Assembly (NCBI RefSeq): GCF_039655775.1
Contig: NZ_JBBYXJ010000001.1
Coordinates: 1,240,001 to 1,304,000, forward strand
Reading direction: 5' to 3'
Origin: Iodidimonas sp. SYSU 1G8
GTDB lineage: Bacteria; Pseudomonadota; Alphaproteobacteria; SMXS01
Length of the DNA: 64,000 nucleotides
This document shows positions 50,863-59,539 of this stretch, one piece after another. A model generated the notes under the pieces. That model worked only from the letters and a program-made list of their open reading frames with translations. It did not search any database and was not told where the DNA came from. Numbering within the stretch: position 1 is the first letter of the stretch; each line of letters starts with the position of its first letter. The translations under genes and the position numbers were made by a program.

Positions 50863-52866
50863 ATGCACGATGACGACGAGTATTGCGACCGCCCTTTCAC
50901 CGCGCCCACGCTGGGGGAGATCATCGACACGCGGATCAGCCGCCGCGCCGTGCTGAGAGGCGGCCTATTCGCATCGGCGGCGCTGGCGTCAGCCAGTTCG
51001 ATGGCCCTGGCGGCCGCGGAAAAGGCCACGGCAAAGCCGTTCACCTTCAAGGGACTGCCCCGGGGCGTCGACGAGATGCATCACGTGGCCGAAGGCTACA
51101 ACGCGGACATACTGATACGCTGGGGCGACGCCGTGCTGCCGGGTGCGCCCGCATTCGATCCCTCCAACCAATCGGCCGAAGCTCAGGCGCTGCAGTTCGG
51201 CTACAACAATGATTATGTCGGCTTCGTGCCTCTTCCGGCCGGCTCCAACAACAGCGACCACGGGCTGCTGTGCGTGAACCATGAATATGTTTCCGCCGAG
51301 GTCATGTTTCCGAAACTGCCGGATGATGCTTCTGAAGAGGTGAAGGCCGCGTGGGCCAAACGACGCGCGGCCATCGAGATCCAGGCTCATGGCGGGTCCG
51401 TGCTCGAAATCCGCAAGCAGGCTGGCAAATGGCAGGTGGTCGAGGACAGCCGCTATGCCCGCCGCATCACCTCCGACACGCCGATGACCATCGCCGGGCC
51501 GGCGGCAGGGCATGACTGGATGAAGACCAGCGCCGATCCCACAGGCACGAAGGTGCTCGGCACCATCAACAACTGCGCCGGCGGCATCACGCCCTGGGGC
51601 ACCTATCTGATGGCCGAGGAGAACTACAACAAGTATTTCGGCGGCAGCCTGCCGGGCGACGACCCGCGCCAGCAGGCGTTCTTCCGGTACAGCATGCCAG
51701 GCGGAGGCACCTGGATGGCGCTCGACGACCGGTTCGACGTCGGACAGGAACCGAACGAGTCCTTCCGCTTCGGCTGGGTAGTGGAGGTCAATCCGTTCGA
51801 TCCACGATCCACGCCCGTCAAGCGCACCGCGCTGGGCCGCTTCTCCCACGAGGGCGCGGAATCCATCGTCAACAGGGATGGCCGGGTCGTTGTCTACATG
51901 GGCGACGATTCTCGCTTCGAGTATCTCTACAAATATGTCTCCACCGGTCGCTACGATCCCCGGAATCCGGCGAGCGCGACCGGACTTCTGGATGATGGCA
52001 CGCTCTATGTCGCCAGGTTCGCGGAGGATGGCAGCATGACATGGCTGCCGCTGGTCTTCGGCCAGAATGGCCTCGATGCCTCGAACGGCTTCGACAGCCA
52101 GGCGCGGGTTCTGATCGAGACACGGCGAGCCGCCGACATCCTCGGCGCGACGCCCATGGACCGGCCCGAGGACGTGGAGCCCAATCCCGTGACCGGGAAG
52201 GTCTATGCCATGCTGACCAACAACTCACAGCGCGGCAAAGCCGGTCTGGCGCAGCCCGACGGGCCCAATCCCCGGGCGGGCAATTCCAGCGGGCAGATCG
52301 TGGAGATGACACCCGACGGCGGCGATCACACGGCGACGGGCGCGCGGTGGGAGCTGCTGGTTCAGTGCGGCGACCCCGCCCGGGATGGCATCGGCGCGGT
52401 ATGGAATCCGGCTACGGACGCGAATGGGTGGTTCTCCTCGCCCGACAATTGCGCGGTCGATCCCGCCGGCAATCTGTGGGTCTCGACCGATCAGGGCGAC
52501 AACTGGGTCTACAATTCCGGAAAAGCTGTCCCGGACGCTCCGAAGGACACGGCGCCGGAAGGCGTCAGTGCCGATGGCCTGTGGGCTCTCGAAACCGAGG
52601 GTCCCGGCCGCGGCCTCGCAAAGATGCTGTTCCGCTGCCCCATGGGAGCGGAAATGTGCGGCCCACGGTTCACGCCCGATGGCGAGACCCTATTCCTCGC
52701 CGTCCAGCACCCCGGCGATGACAGCTGCGACAAATGGCCGCTGTTCGAAGGACCCTCGACATTCGAGAACCCGGCCACTCGCTGGCCCGATTTCAAGCCG
52801 GGCATCCCGCCGCGGCCTTCGGTGCTGGTAATCACGAAGAAGGGTGGCGGGAAGATCGGGAGCTGA
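50863..52866 (+). CDS. PhoX family phosphatase-like protein (DUF839), Tat-exported
   Basis: 667 residues from ATG 50863. A Tat signal (SRRAVLRGG at about 26-34 followed by AALASASSMALAAA) leads into the PhoX domain: NNDYVGFVPL, DHGLLCVNHEYV, GGSVLEI, NNCAGGITPWGTYLMAEENY, MPGGGTWMALDDRFDVGQEPNESFRFGWVVEVNPFD and YMGDDSRFEYLYKYV. PhoX is a calcium/iron alkaline phosphatase of the periplasm. Activity is likely but not certain because many DUF839 proteins are untested. No Pho box recognised upstream. Confidence 0.88.
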   Translation: MHDDDEYCDRPFTAPTLGEIIDTRISRRAVLRGGLFASAALASASSMALAAAEKATAKPFTFKGLPRGVDEMHHVAEGYNADILIRWGDAVLPGAPAFDPSNQSAEAQALQFGYNNDYVGFVPLPAGSNNSDHGLLCVNHEYVSAEVMFPKLPDDASEEVKAAWAKRRAAIEIQAHGGSVLEIRKQAGKWQVVEDSRYARRITSDTPMTIAGPAAGHDWMKTSADPTGTKVLGTINNCAGGITPWGTYLMAEENYNKYFGGSLPGDDPRQQAFFRYSMPGGGTWMALDDRFDVGQEPNESFRFGWVVEVNPFDPRSTPVKRTALGRFSHEGAESIVNRDGRVVVYMGDDSRFEYLYKYVSTGRYDPRNPASATGLLDDGTLYVARFAEDGSMTWLPLVFGQNGLDASNGFDSQARVLIETRRAADILGATPMDRPEDVEPNPVTGKVYAMLTNNSQRGKAGLAQPDGPNPRAGNSSGQIVEMTPDGGDHTATGARWELLVQCGDPARDGIGAVWNPATDANGWFSSPDNCAVDPAGNLWVSTDQGDNWVYNSGKAVPDAPKDTAPEGVSADGLWALETEGPGRGLAKMLFRCPMGAEMCGPRFTPDGETLFLAVQHPGDDSCDKWPLFEGPSTFENPATRWPDFKPGIPPRPSVLVITKKGGGKIGS

Positions 52867-52898
52867 CCGCTCCGGTGTCCCCATGACGCGAAAACAAA

Positions 52899-52924
52899 AC
52901 GGGCCGGATTTGCATCCGGCCCGT
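52899..52924. terminator. terminator between the PhoX-like gene and rpsD
   Basis: ACGGGCCGGAT (52899-52909) pairs with ATCCGGCCCGT (52914-52924), an 11-bp perfect stem with a 4-nt loop, in an A-rich left flank. It can terminate rpsD on the minus strand (T-rich TTTTGTTTT follows) and may also stop the PhoX-like transcript. Confidence 0.8.
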
Positions 52925-52946
52925 CTGAAATCCTATGGCGCGAAAC

Positions 52947-53564
52947 TTAGCGCGAGTAGAACTCGACGACCAGGTTCGGCTCCATGTGGACGGCGTAGGG
53001 AACGTCACCCAGCTTCGGCGTACGCACGAAGGTGGCGGACATCGCCTTGTAGTCCACTTCGAGATATTCGGGCGTGTCGCGCTCGGCCGATTCGATGGCC
53101 TCCAGCACCAGGAGGAGCTGACGCGACTTTTCCTTGACGGTGACGACGTCGCCTTCACGCACGCGGTAGGAGGCAATGTTGACGCGCTTGCCGTTGACCA
53201 GGACGTGACCATGGTTGACGAACTGACGGGCCGCGAACACGGTCGGCACGAACTTGGCGCGGTAGACGATCGCGTCCAGGCGGCGCTCCAGCAGGCCGAT
53301 CAGATTCTCGCCGGTATCGCCGCGCAGGCGGACGGCTTCGGCATAGATGTTGCGGAACTGCTTCTCGGTGATCGAGCCGTAATAGCCCTTCAGCTTCTGC
53401 TTGGCCATCAGCTGATTGCCGAAATCCGACGGCTTGCGGCGACGGCGCTGACCGTGCTCACCCGGGGGATAGGACCGGTTGTTCACCGGGCTCTTGGGAC
53501 GACCCCAGAGGTTTTCGCCCAGGCGACGGTCGATCTTGTACTTCGCGTTGATCCGCTTGCTCAT
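52947..53564 (-). CDS. rpsD: 30S ribosomal protein S4
   Basis: 205 residues. The zinc-free S4 N-terminus [46 protein letters not shown], the S4 RNA-binding domain [35 protein letters not shown] and the ending VVEFYSR are diagnostic. Assembly protein of the small subunit. It is monocistronic, as in other Alphaproteobacteria where rpsD is away from the alpha operon. Confidence 0.98.
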   Translation of the reverse strand: MSKRINAKYKIDRRLGENLWGRPKSPVNNRSYPPGEHGQRRRRKPSDFGNQLMAKQKLKGYYGSITEKQFRNIYAEAVRLRGDTGENLIGLLERRLDAIVYRAKFVPTVFAARQFVNHGHVLVNGKRVNIASYRVREGDVVTVKEKSRQLLLVLEAIESAERDTPEYLEVDYKAMSATFVRTPKLGDVPYAVHMEPNLVVEFYSR

Positions 53565-53607
53565 TAAGCCGTTCTTCTCAGTTCGCTTGCGTGCAAAATA
53601 AAATGAA

Positions 53608-53664
53608 CGGGCACTCCTGCCCGCTCGGGTGGGCGCACTATACGCAGCGACGGAGCGATGTCAA
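53608..53664 (-). promoter_or_regulatory. rpsD promoter and leader hairpin
   Basis: On the minus strand TTGACA (53664-53659), 16 nt and TATAGT (53642-53637) form a strong promoter. Just after the expected start site is a hairpin CGGGCA-loop-TGCCCG (53623-53618 with 53613-53608), in a leader of ~65 nt. The hairpin may be a regulatory site for S4 binding, but this is not shown. Confidence 0.75.
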
Positions 53665-53787
53665 CGCCTAGAGGCAATCCGCTGACCATCCGCGTCACCG
53701 ATAGTCCAACGACACCGGCAACAGTGCCGACGTGCCTAAAGCGCCTCTTCCACTTCGTCAAATGCCGAAGGCCCCCGCCAATAAGTA

Positions 53788-53826
53788 AAGGGGCCGGCCA
53801 GGACGTTCTGTCCCCGCAGGCCCCTT
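53788..53826 (-). terminator. weak hairpin after the 53843 gene
   Basis: AAGGGGCC (53788-53795) can pair with GGCCCCTT (53819-53826) over a 23-nt interior. It lies 16 nt past the stop at 53843. The rest of the 278-nt gap to rpsD shows nothing else besides the rpsD promoter. Confidence 0.35.
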
Positions 53827-53842
53827 CACAAAAAGCCGATTC

Positions 53843-54133
53843 TCAAACCTGCGGCAGGCGCATGATGTCGGGGCGGCCATCCATGAACGCGCCCATCTTG
53901 GGGCCCAATTCCTTGAAGTGCGCGGACTGGCCATGCGCCTTCATGGCGTCTTCGTTCTCGTAGCGCTCGACGAACACATAGAGCAGCGGATCGTCGGTAC
54001 GGTGCAGTTCATAGAACAGGCAGCCCGGCTCGTTGGCGTTCACGGCCTTGACCAGATCGGCGGCGGCGGCCTCGAACTCGGCGGTCTTGCCTTCCTTCAC
54101 CTTGATCTTGGCGACGATGGCCCATTTGCTCAT
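53843..54133 (-). CDS. putative quinol monooxygenase (YgiN/ABM-like)
   Basis: 96 residues. WAIVAKIKVKEGKTAEFEAAAADLVKAVNANEPGCLFYELHRTDDPLLYVFVERYENEDAMKAHGQSAHFKEL is the standard ABM-domain sequence with the conserved YE and HxxSxHF residues. These dimeric proteins oxidise quinols or related compounds; the true substrate is unknown. It lies 25 nt after trmJ on the same strand and may be cotranscribed. Confidence 0.88.
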   Translation of the reverse strand: MSKWAIVAKIKVKEGKTAEFEAAAADLVKAVNANEPGCLFYELHRTDDPLLYVFVERYENEDAMKAHGQSAHFKELGPKMGAFMDGRPDIMRLPQV

Positions 54134-54158
54134 TGATTCTCTCCCCTTTCAGTCCGGT

Positions 54159-54905
54159 TCAGTCGGTTTTGACGCCCCGAGTCTTATACGAAGACAGGGC
54201 GACGATGATACCTCGAAGCGTTCGTATGTCCTGCTCTCTCAAGTCGGCGCGCTGCCACATGTTGCGCAGGTTCAGGACCATGCTGGGGCGCTTGGCCGGC
54301 GGGAACAGAAAACCGGCCGCATCAAGGGCGCTTTCCATATGCTCCATGAAACCGACCAGCTCTTCCTTGGTCGCCGGGCGCGAACGGTCGTCGACAGGCT
54401 GCTCAGGCAAATCACGGCCGGTCGCCACGAACCATTCATAGCCCAGCAGCAGCACGGCCTGGGCGATATTGATGGAAGAGAAACCGGGATTGGTCGGGAT
54501 GGTCACCACCGCATCGGCCAGCGCCACGTCTTCGTTGGCAAGGCCTGAGCGTTCACCGCCGAACAGGATGCCGGTCTTCTGCCCCTCGCCCGACCGCGTC
54601 CAGAGATCCTCGGCCGTGCCGCGCGGCGGCAGTACGGGCTTGATCATACCGCGCTGGCGGGCGGTGGTCGCGACCACATAATTGAGATCGGCGATGGCGT
54701 CCTCGGTGGTGCGGAATACCTTGGCATTGTCGAGAATGCCGGTCGCGCCCGCCGCCATGGGCACGGCATCCGGATTGGGCCAGCCATCGCGGGGACGCAC
54801 CAGGCGCAGGTCGGTGAGCGCGAAATTGCTCATCGCCCGCGCCGCGGCGCCGATATTCTCGCCCATCTGCGGGACGACCAGAATGATGGCCGGTGCGTTC
54901 GACAC
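54159..54905 (-). CDS. trmJ: tRNA (cytidine/uridine-32 2'-O)-methyltransferase TrmJ-like
   Basis: 248 residues from GTG 54905, which has AGGAG ten nt upstream and starts straight at the family core. The SPOUT knot motifs are ILVVPQMGENIGAAARAMSNFALTDLRLVRPRDGWPN, ILFGGERSGLANEDVALAD and IPTNPGFSSINIAQAVLLLGYEW. It methylates the 2'-O of residue 32 in tRNA. The RNA-binding specificity (C or U) is inferred. It follows the DUF934 gene by 13 nt. Confidence 0.88.
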   Translation of the reverse strand: MSNAPAIILVVPQMGENIGAAARAMSNFALTDLRLVRPRDGWPNPDAVPMAAGATGILDNAKVFRTTEDAIADLNYVVATTARQRGMIKPVLPPRGTAEDLWTRSGEGQKTGILFGGERSGLANEDVALADAVVTIPTNPGFSSINIAQAVLLLGYEWFVATGRDLPEQPVDDRSRPATKEELVGFMEHMESALDAAGFLFPPAKRPSMVLNLRNMWQRADLREQDIRTLRGIIVALSSYKTRGVKTD

Positions 54906-54918
54906 GCGGCGGTCGCTC

Positions 54919-55404
54919 CTAGCCGCGGCGGCGCCAGAGCGGCTGATGCTCGTCGGCCGCCGGCTGATAGAGAACCGAGAAATCGTCGAAGGCCTTGATC
55001 GCGTCATCGACGCTGCGGTCCGCCCTCACCTCGAACGCATCGAAGCCACACCGGTGCATGTAGAAGATCTGGTCGCGCAGTACGTCGCCCGTCGCCCGCA
55101 ACTCGCCCTTGTAGCCATACTGCTCGCGCAGCAGACGGGCCGTGGTGTAGGCCCGGCCATCGCGAAAGATCGGGAAGTTGAGCGCGACCGTCTCGAAATA
55201 CTCGAGATCATCGGCGATCTCTTCCGCATGCTGGTTCGAGGCCAGCCTGATTCCGAGCCCGCTGTTGCGGCGGCCGATCAACGAATCGCGCTCGGCCTTC
55301 CAGCGCTCCAGCGAGACGATGATCTTGCCCTCGGGAAGATCGGCGCCGTCCTCGACGTGCTGCCAATCATCTTCGACGATCTGCCGCTGCTTAATGATCC
55401 GCAT
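54919..55404 (-). CDS. DUF934 protein (sulfite-reduction partner)
   Basis: 161 residues from ATG 55404. Key stretch GLGIRLASNQHAEEIADDLEYFETVALNFPIFRDGRAYTTARLLREQYGYKGELRATGDVLRDQIFYMHRCGFDAFEV is the DUF934 core. Genes of this family always sit with sulfite reductase or cysH, so a role in sulfite reduction, perhaps electron delivery, is inferred. It overlaps the sulfite reductase by 14 nt. No Cys cluster is seen, so it is not a ferredoxin. Confidence 0.87.
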   Translation of the reverse strand: MRIIKQRQIVEDDWQHVEDGADLPEGKIIVSLERWKAERDSLIGRRNSGLGIRLASNQHAEEIADDLEYFETVALNFPIFRDGRAYTTARLLREQYGYKGELRATGDVLRDQIFYMHRCGFDAFEVRADRSVDDAIKAFDDFSVLYQPAADEHQPLWRRRG

Positions 55405-57046
55405 AGACACGTTCCTTGAAGGGCTCCATGCCGATACGCCGGTAGCAGTCCAGAAACCGCTCATCCGGCTCCCGGTGGGCCAGAAATACTTCGATGACCT
55501 TTTCGACCGCCGGCACGATGTCGTGCTCGGAGAACGCCGGCCCCATGATCTTGCCAACCGAGGCATCATCCTCCGGCGAGCCGCCAAGCGTGACCTGATA
55601 GAACTCCTCGCCCTTCTTGTCGACGCCCAGAATGCCGATATTGCCGGCGTGATGATGACCACAGGCGTTGATGCAGCCGGAGATGTTCAGCCGCAGATCA
55701 CCCAGATCATGCACGAAATCGATATCGTCGAACCGGTCGATCAGCTTCTGCGCGATCGGGATCGACCGCGCGTTCGCGAGGCTGCAGTAATCCAGACCCG
55801 GGCACGCGATAATGTCGGTCAGGGTCTCGATCGTCGGTGACGCGATGGACAGAGCCTTGGCCTTTTCCCACAGCTCGGGAAGGCGGGAACGTTCCACATC
55901 CGCCAGCACGAGGTTCTGCTTGAAGGTGGTGCGCAGCTCGCCGAAGCTGAACTCGTCCGCCAGATCGGCGATCGCGTACATCTGATCGGTGGTCGCGTCG
56001 CCCGGCGCCACGCCCGGCACCTTCAGCGAGAATGTGACAATCGCATAACCCGGCACCTTGTGCGCGTCGACGTTACGATCGTACCACATCTTGAAGCGTT
56101 TGTCGGTGGCGAGCAACTCGTCCACCGCCGCGTCGGTCGCGGGCAGTGACCGATAGGCCGGCGGCTTGAAGAATGCCTGCATGCGCTCGAGCTCGCTGTC
56201 TTCCAGCTCCAGCGCGCGGTTGACGTTCTTTTCGAAATCCTCGTCCACTTCCTGGCGGAATTTCTCGATGCCCAGCTCCTGCACCAGGATCTTGATACGC
56301 GCCTTGTAGATGTTGTCCCGGCGGCCATAGCTGTTGTAGACGCGCATGATCGCTTCGGCATAGGCCAGGAGATAGCGCTTCGGAATGAATTCGCGGATCA
56401 CCTTGGCGACGATCGGCGTACGGCCCATGCCGCCGCCCACCAGCACCTGAAAGCCGACGTCGCCTGCCTCGTTCCTGACACAGCGGAAGGCCATGTCGTG
56501 GAACGCCACGGCGGCGCGATCACGAGTCGCTCCGGTCAGCGCGATCTTGAACTTGCGCGGCAGGTACGAGAATTCCGGGTGGAACGTCGACCACTGGCGC
56601 AGGATCTCCGCATAGGGACGCGGATCCTCTATCTCGTCCTGGGCGACACCCGCGAACTGATCGGTGGAAATATTGCGGATGCAATTGCCCGAGGTCTGGA
56701 TGGCGTGCATCTCGACCTTGGCCAGATCGTCCAGCAGGTCGGGCATCTCTTCCAGCTTGATCCAGTTGTACTGGATGTTCTGCCGGGTGGTGAAATGACC
56801 GTAATCCCGGTCATAGCGCCGGGCGATATAGGCGAGCTGACGCAACTGCGCCGAGGACAGCAGGCCATACGGCACCGCGACGCGGAGCATGTAGGCGTGA
56901 AGCTGCAGGTACAGCCCGTTCATCAGCCGCAGCGGCCGGAACTCTTCCTCGCTCAGCTCGCCGCTGAGACGCCGCGCGACCTGGTCGCGGAACTGGACGT
57001 TTCGTTCGGCCAGCAACTGGTGGTCGAACTTGTCATACTGATACAT
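55391..57046 (-). CDS. nitrite/sulfite reductase hemoprotein
   Basis: 551 residues. Cluster ligands C415 and C421 (CPGLDYC) and C458 and C462 (GCINAC) bind the [4Fe-4S]-siroheme unit. Two ferredoxin-like repeats (about 35-100 and 340-405) precede them. YMLRVAVPYGLLSSAQLRQLA is the typical start. It reduces sulfite to sulfide in assimilation; the neighbour DUF934 favours sulfite over nitrite. CysH, cysG and the reductase flavoprotein are absent from the window, so electrons may come from ferredoxin. Confidence 0.92.
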   Translation of the reverse strand: MYQYDKFDHQLLAERNVQFRDQVARRLSGELSEEEFRPLRLMNGLYLQLHAYMLRVAVPYGLLSSAQLRQLAYIARRYDRDYGHFTTRQNIQYNWIKLEEMPDLLDDLAKVEMHAIQTSGNCIRNISTDQFAGVAQDEIEDPRPYAEILRQWSTFHPEFSYLPRKFKIALTGATRDRAAVAFHDMAFRCVRNEAGDVGFQVLVGGGMGRTPIVAKVIREFIPKRYLLAYAEAIMRVYNSYGRRDNIYKARIKILVQELGIEKFRQEVDEDFEKNVNRALELEDSELERMQAFFKPPAYRSLPATDAAVDELLATDKRFKMWYDRNVDAHKVPGYAIVTFSLKVPGVAPGDATTDQMYAIADLADEFSFGELRTTFKQNLVLADVERSRLPELWEKAKALSIASPTIETLTDIIACPGLDYCSLANARSIPIAQKLIDRFDDIDFVHDLGDLRLNISGCINACGHHHAGNIGILGVDKKGEEFYQVTLGGSPEDDASVGKIMGPAFSEHDIVPAVEKVIEVFLAHREPDERFLDCYRRIGMEPFKERVYADH

Positions 57047-57129
57047 GTCGCCGCTCCTGAGCGCTCTTCGGCCAACGTCAACGGCGCCTGTTTAAACGCC
57101 AAGCCGGCCGATAGCAACCCCTATTGTAC

Positions 57130-57167
57130 GTGAAACAAGTGTTGTTCACTCTATTTCACAATATAGA
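57130..57167 (-). promoter_or_regulatory. operator-like dyads upstream of sulfite reductase
   Basis: GTGAA-A-CAA-gtg-TTG-TTCAC (57130-57149) is a dyad with one bulged base; TCTAT/ATAGA (57150-57154/57163-57167) is a second dyad next to it. A TACAAT -10-like box on the minus strand (57128-57123) lies just downstream, 80 nt from the reductase start. A sulfur-responsive LysR protein (CysB/Cbl type) is one candidate binder, but no regulator gene is near. Confidence 0.4.
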
Positions 57168-57293
57168 TGATGGTTAATTGCGGATCAATGCCGGTGCGCA
57201 GTGTCGTGATGGTCACGAAACGGAAACAAATTCGTAACCGGACCGTCGTCTCCCGGGAATAGAGAGTTCGTAACGATAATTCGGGAGGTTGAG

Positions 57294-58847
57294 ATGAAGG
57301 CCATGCGTACCCTTGCCCTGACGACGACGGCGATCACCGCCCTGTTCGCGGCCCAGACCGGCAGCGCGCACGCGCTGACATTGACCCAGGTTCTGCGCCA
57401 TGAAAGCGGCATCTTCGACAAGTCGGCCGCGGAAATCGTCGCGTTCGACGCCGGCAGCAAACGCTTCTACGTCGTCGATGGCGCCGCGCCGTCCATCGAG
57501 GTCCTCCAACTGGGCGACGGCACGAGCGCGGCGGACGCAACGTGGAGCGAGGCCGGAACGCTGGCGCTGACCGCCGACGAGTCGCCCACCAGCGTCGCGG
57601 TCCATAACGGCGTGATCGCCGCGGCCGTACATGGTTCGAAGGACCAGGGCCGCCCCGGCAAGGTCATCTTCTTCGACGGCGCGGGCGCGCGACTGGCCGA
57701 AGTGGCGGTCGGATCCCTGCCCGACATGGTCACCTTCACGCCAGACGGCAAATACGTCCTGACCGCCAATGAAGGCGAGCCGACCGACGCCGCGGACCCG
57801 GACGGATCGGTCAGCATCATTGATATCTCCGGCGGCGTGAAGGATGCCAAGGCCGTCACGGTCGGTTTCGAGAGCCTCGATGCCGAGACCATGCGCAAGG
57901 CCGGTGTTCGCGTATTCCCCGGCAAGGCGCCCAAGGAAGATTTCGAACCCGAATATATCGCCGTCTCGCCCGACAGCCAGATGGCGTGGGTCGCTCTCCA
58001 GGAAGCCAACGCGTTCGCCCGAATCGACATTCCCGGCGGCGCGCTGATCGACGTGGTCGCCCTGGGGACCAAGGATCACAGCCAGCCGGGCAACGGCATG
58101 GACCCCAACGACAAGGATAGCGCCGTGAACATCGCGCCGGTCCCGGTGCGCGGCCTCTACATGCCCGATTCGATCGCGGCGGTCGAAATCGGCGGCAAGA
58201 CCTATGTCGTGTCGGCCAATGAAGGCGACGCACGCAAGGAAGACGAACGGGTCGAGAAGGCCAATATCGATGACAAGGCACTGAGCGCCGACGAGAAGAA
58301 GCACCTCGCCCGCCTCAAGATCTCGACCATCGATGGCGATACCGATGGGGACGGCGACATCGACGTTCTGCATTCCTACGGCGCCCGCTCGTTCTCGATC
58401 TGGAATGCCGATGGATCGCTGTTATGGGACAGCGGCGACCAGATCGAAACCATCACCGCCGACCGCCTAGGCCAGAAGTTCAACACCAGCAACGACGACA
58501 ACAAATACGAAGGCCGCAGCGACGACAAGGGTCCCGAGCCGGAGGCCATCGACGTCGGCGTCATCGATGGCAAGACCTATGCCTTCGTGGGTCTGGAGCG
58601 GGTTGGCGGCGTGATGATGTTCAACATTACCAACCCGGAGAAGCCCGTCTTCGTCGGCTACGAGAACAACCGCGACTTCGCCGGCTCGCTCGACTTCTCG
58701 CTGCCCAGTGACCTGAAGGTCGCCGGCGATCTCGGCCCGGAAAGCGTCAAGTTCATTTCCGCCGACAACAATCCGTATGGCGTGCCGCTGCTGGCCGTGG
58801 CGTCGGAGGTCAGCGGTACCGTCACCGTCTACACCATCACTCCCTGA
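57294..58847 (+). CDS. exported choice-of-anchor I family protein (alkaline phosphatase-like)
   Basis: 517 residues with a Sec signal (ALTTTAITALFAAQTGSAHA). Beta-propeller-like repeats follow: EIVAFDAGSKRFYVVDG, VTFTPDGKYVLTANEGEPTD, YIAVSPDSQMAWVALQEANAFARID. A calcium-loop-like DGDTDGDGDID lies near 350. The family often appears as a phytase-like or alkaline phosphatase D-linked surface protein; catalysis is uncertain. GGGAGGT precedes the ATG. Monocistronic, ended by a strong terminator at 58890. Confidence 0.85.
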   Translation: MKAMRTLALTTTAITALFAAQTGSAHALTLTQVLRHESGIFDKSAAEIVAFDAGSKRFYVVDGAAPSIEVLQLGDGTSAADATWSEAGTLALTADESPTSVAVHNGVIAAAVHGSKDQGRPGKVIFFDGAGARLAEVAVGSLPDMVTFTPDGKYVLTANEGEPTDAADPDGSVSIIDISGGVKDAKAVTVGFESLDAETMRKAGVRVFPGKAPKEDFEPEYIAVSPDSQMAWVALQEANAFARIDIPGGALIDVVALGTKDHSQPGNGMDPNDKDSAVNIAPVPVRGLYMPDSIAAVEIGGKTYVVSANEGDARKEDERVEKANIDDKALSADEKKHLARLKISTIDGDTDGDGDIDVLHSYGARSFSIWNADGSLLWDSGDQIETITADRLGQKFNTSNDDNKYEGRSDDKGPEPEAIDVGVIDGKTYAFVGLERVGGVMMFNITNPEKPVFVGYENNRDFAGSLDFSLPSDLKVAGDLGPESVKFISADNNPYGVPLLAVASEVSGTVTVYTITP

Positions 58848-58889
58848 GGATTTTCGCGAGGTTCCTCCCCTACTCTCCGTAGGTCACTG

Positions 58890-58920
58890 ATCCCCGGCTG
58901 GAACGGCCGGGGATTTTTTT
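58890..58920 (+). terminator. intrinsic terminator of the choice-of-anchor gene
   Basis: ATCCCCGGC (58890-58898) pairs with GCCGGGGAT (58906-58914), loop of 7, followed by seven T (58914-58920). A textbook terminator 42 nt past the stop. Confidence 0.9.
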
Positions 58921-58954
58921 GCGTTCTCGCTGCGGTCATGGAAGAAGGGAGCGC

Positions 58955-59539
58955 ATGAGCGGGGAACTGGAAAAGCTGTTGGGCGAGATCCGCGCCTGCC
59001 GGGTGTGCGAGGCGGTTCTGCCGCTGGGCCCGCGTCCCACGCTGAGGGCGCAAGAGACCGCGCGGGTCGTCATCGTCGGTCAGGCTCCCGGTACGAAAGT
59101 GCACGAAACCGGCATTCCCTGGAACGACCGGAGCGGCGATCGCCTGCGCGACTGGCTCGCCCTCGACCGGGAACGGTTCTATGACGAAAGCCGCATCGCG
59201 ATCGTACCCATGGGATTCTGCTACCCCGGACGCGACCGTAATGGTGGAGACTCGCCGCCCCGTCCCGAATGCGCACCGCTTTGGCACGCGCGCCTTCGCG
59301 CGCTCCTGCCCCAGGCGGACCTGACTCTGCTCGTCGGCAGCTACGCGCAGGCTTGGTATCTGGGTGCGCGGCGCAAGGCGACCATGACGGAAACCGTCGC
59401 ACACTGGAGGGACTATCTGCCGGATTTCTTCCCGACGCCCCATCCCAGCTGGCGGAACACGGCCTGGCTCAGGCGCAACCCGTGGTTCGAGGCAGAGGCG
59501 TTGCCGGTTCTACGGGAGCGCGTTCGCCGGCTGATTTAG
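58955..59539 (+). CDS. uracil-DNA glycosylase family protein
   Basis: 194 residues from ATG 58955 (GAAGGGAG upstream). CRVCEAVLPLGPRP, VVIVGQAPGTKVHETGIPWNDRSGDRLRDWL (with the GQAPG water-activating loop) and the C-terminal FPTPHPSWRN place it in the UDG superfamily. Unlike family 4 enzymes it has only two N-terminal Cys in this motif and no full Fe-S set, so the activity on uracil is uncertain. Its last 30 nt overlap the convergent lipoprotein gene. Confidence 0.83.
   Translation: MSGELEKLLGEIRACRVCEAVLPLGPRPTLRAQETARVVIVGQAPGTKVHETGIPWNDRSGDRLRDWLALDRERFYDESRIAIVPMGFCYPGRDRNGGDSPPRPECAPLWHARLRALLPQADLTLLVGSYAQAWYLGARRKATMTETVAHWRDYLPDFFPTPHPSWRNTAWLRRNPWFEAEALPVLRERVRRLI

Noticed and set aside
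57180-57293. Pho box upstream of the choice-of-anchor gene
   Set aside because: GTC-like repeats are spaced 9 nt, not 11, and do not match the CTGTCAT consensus well.
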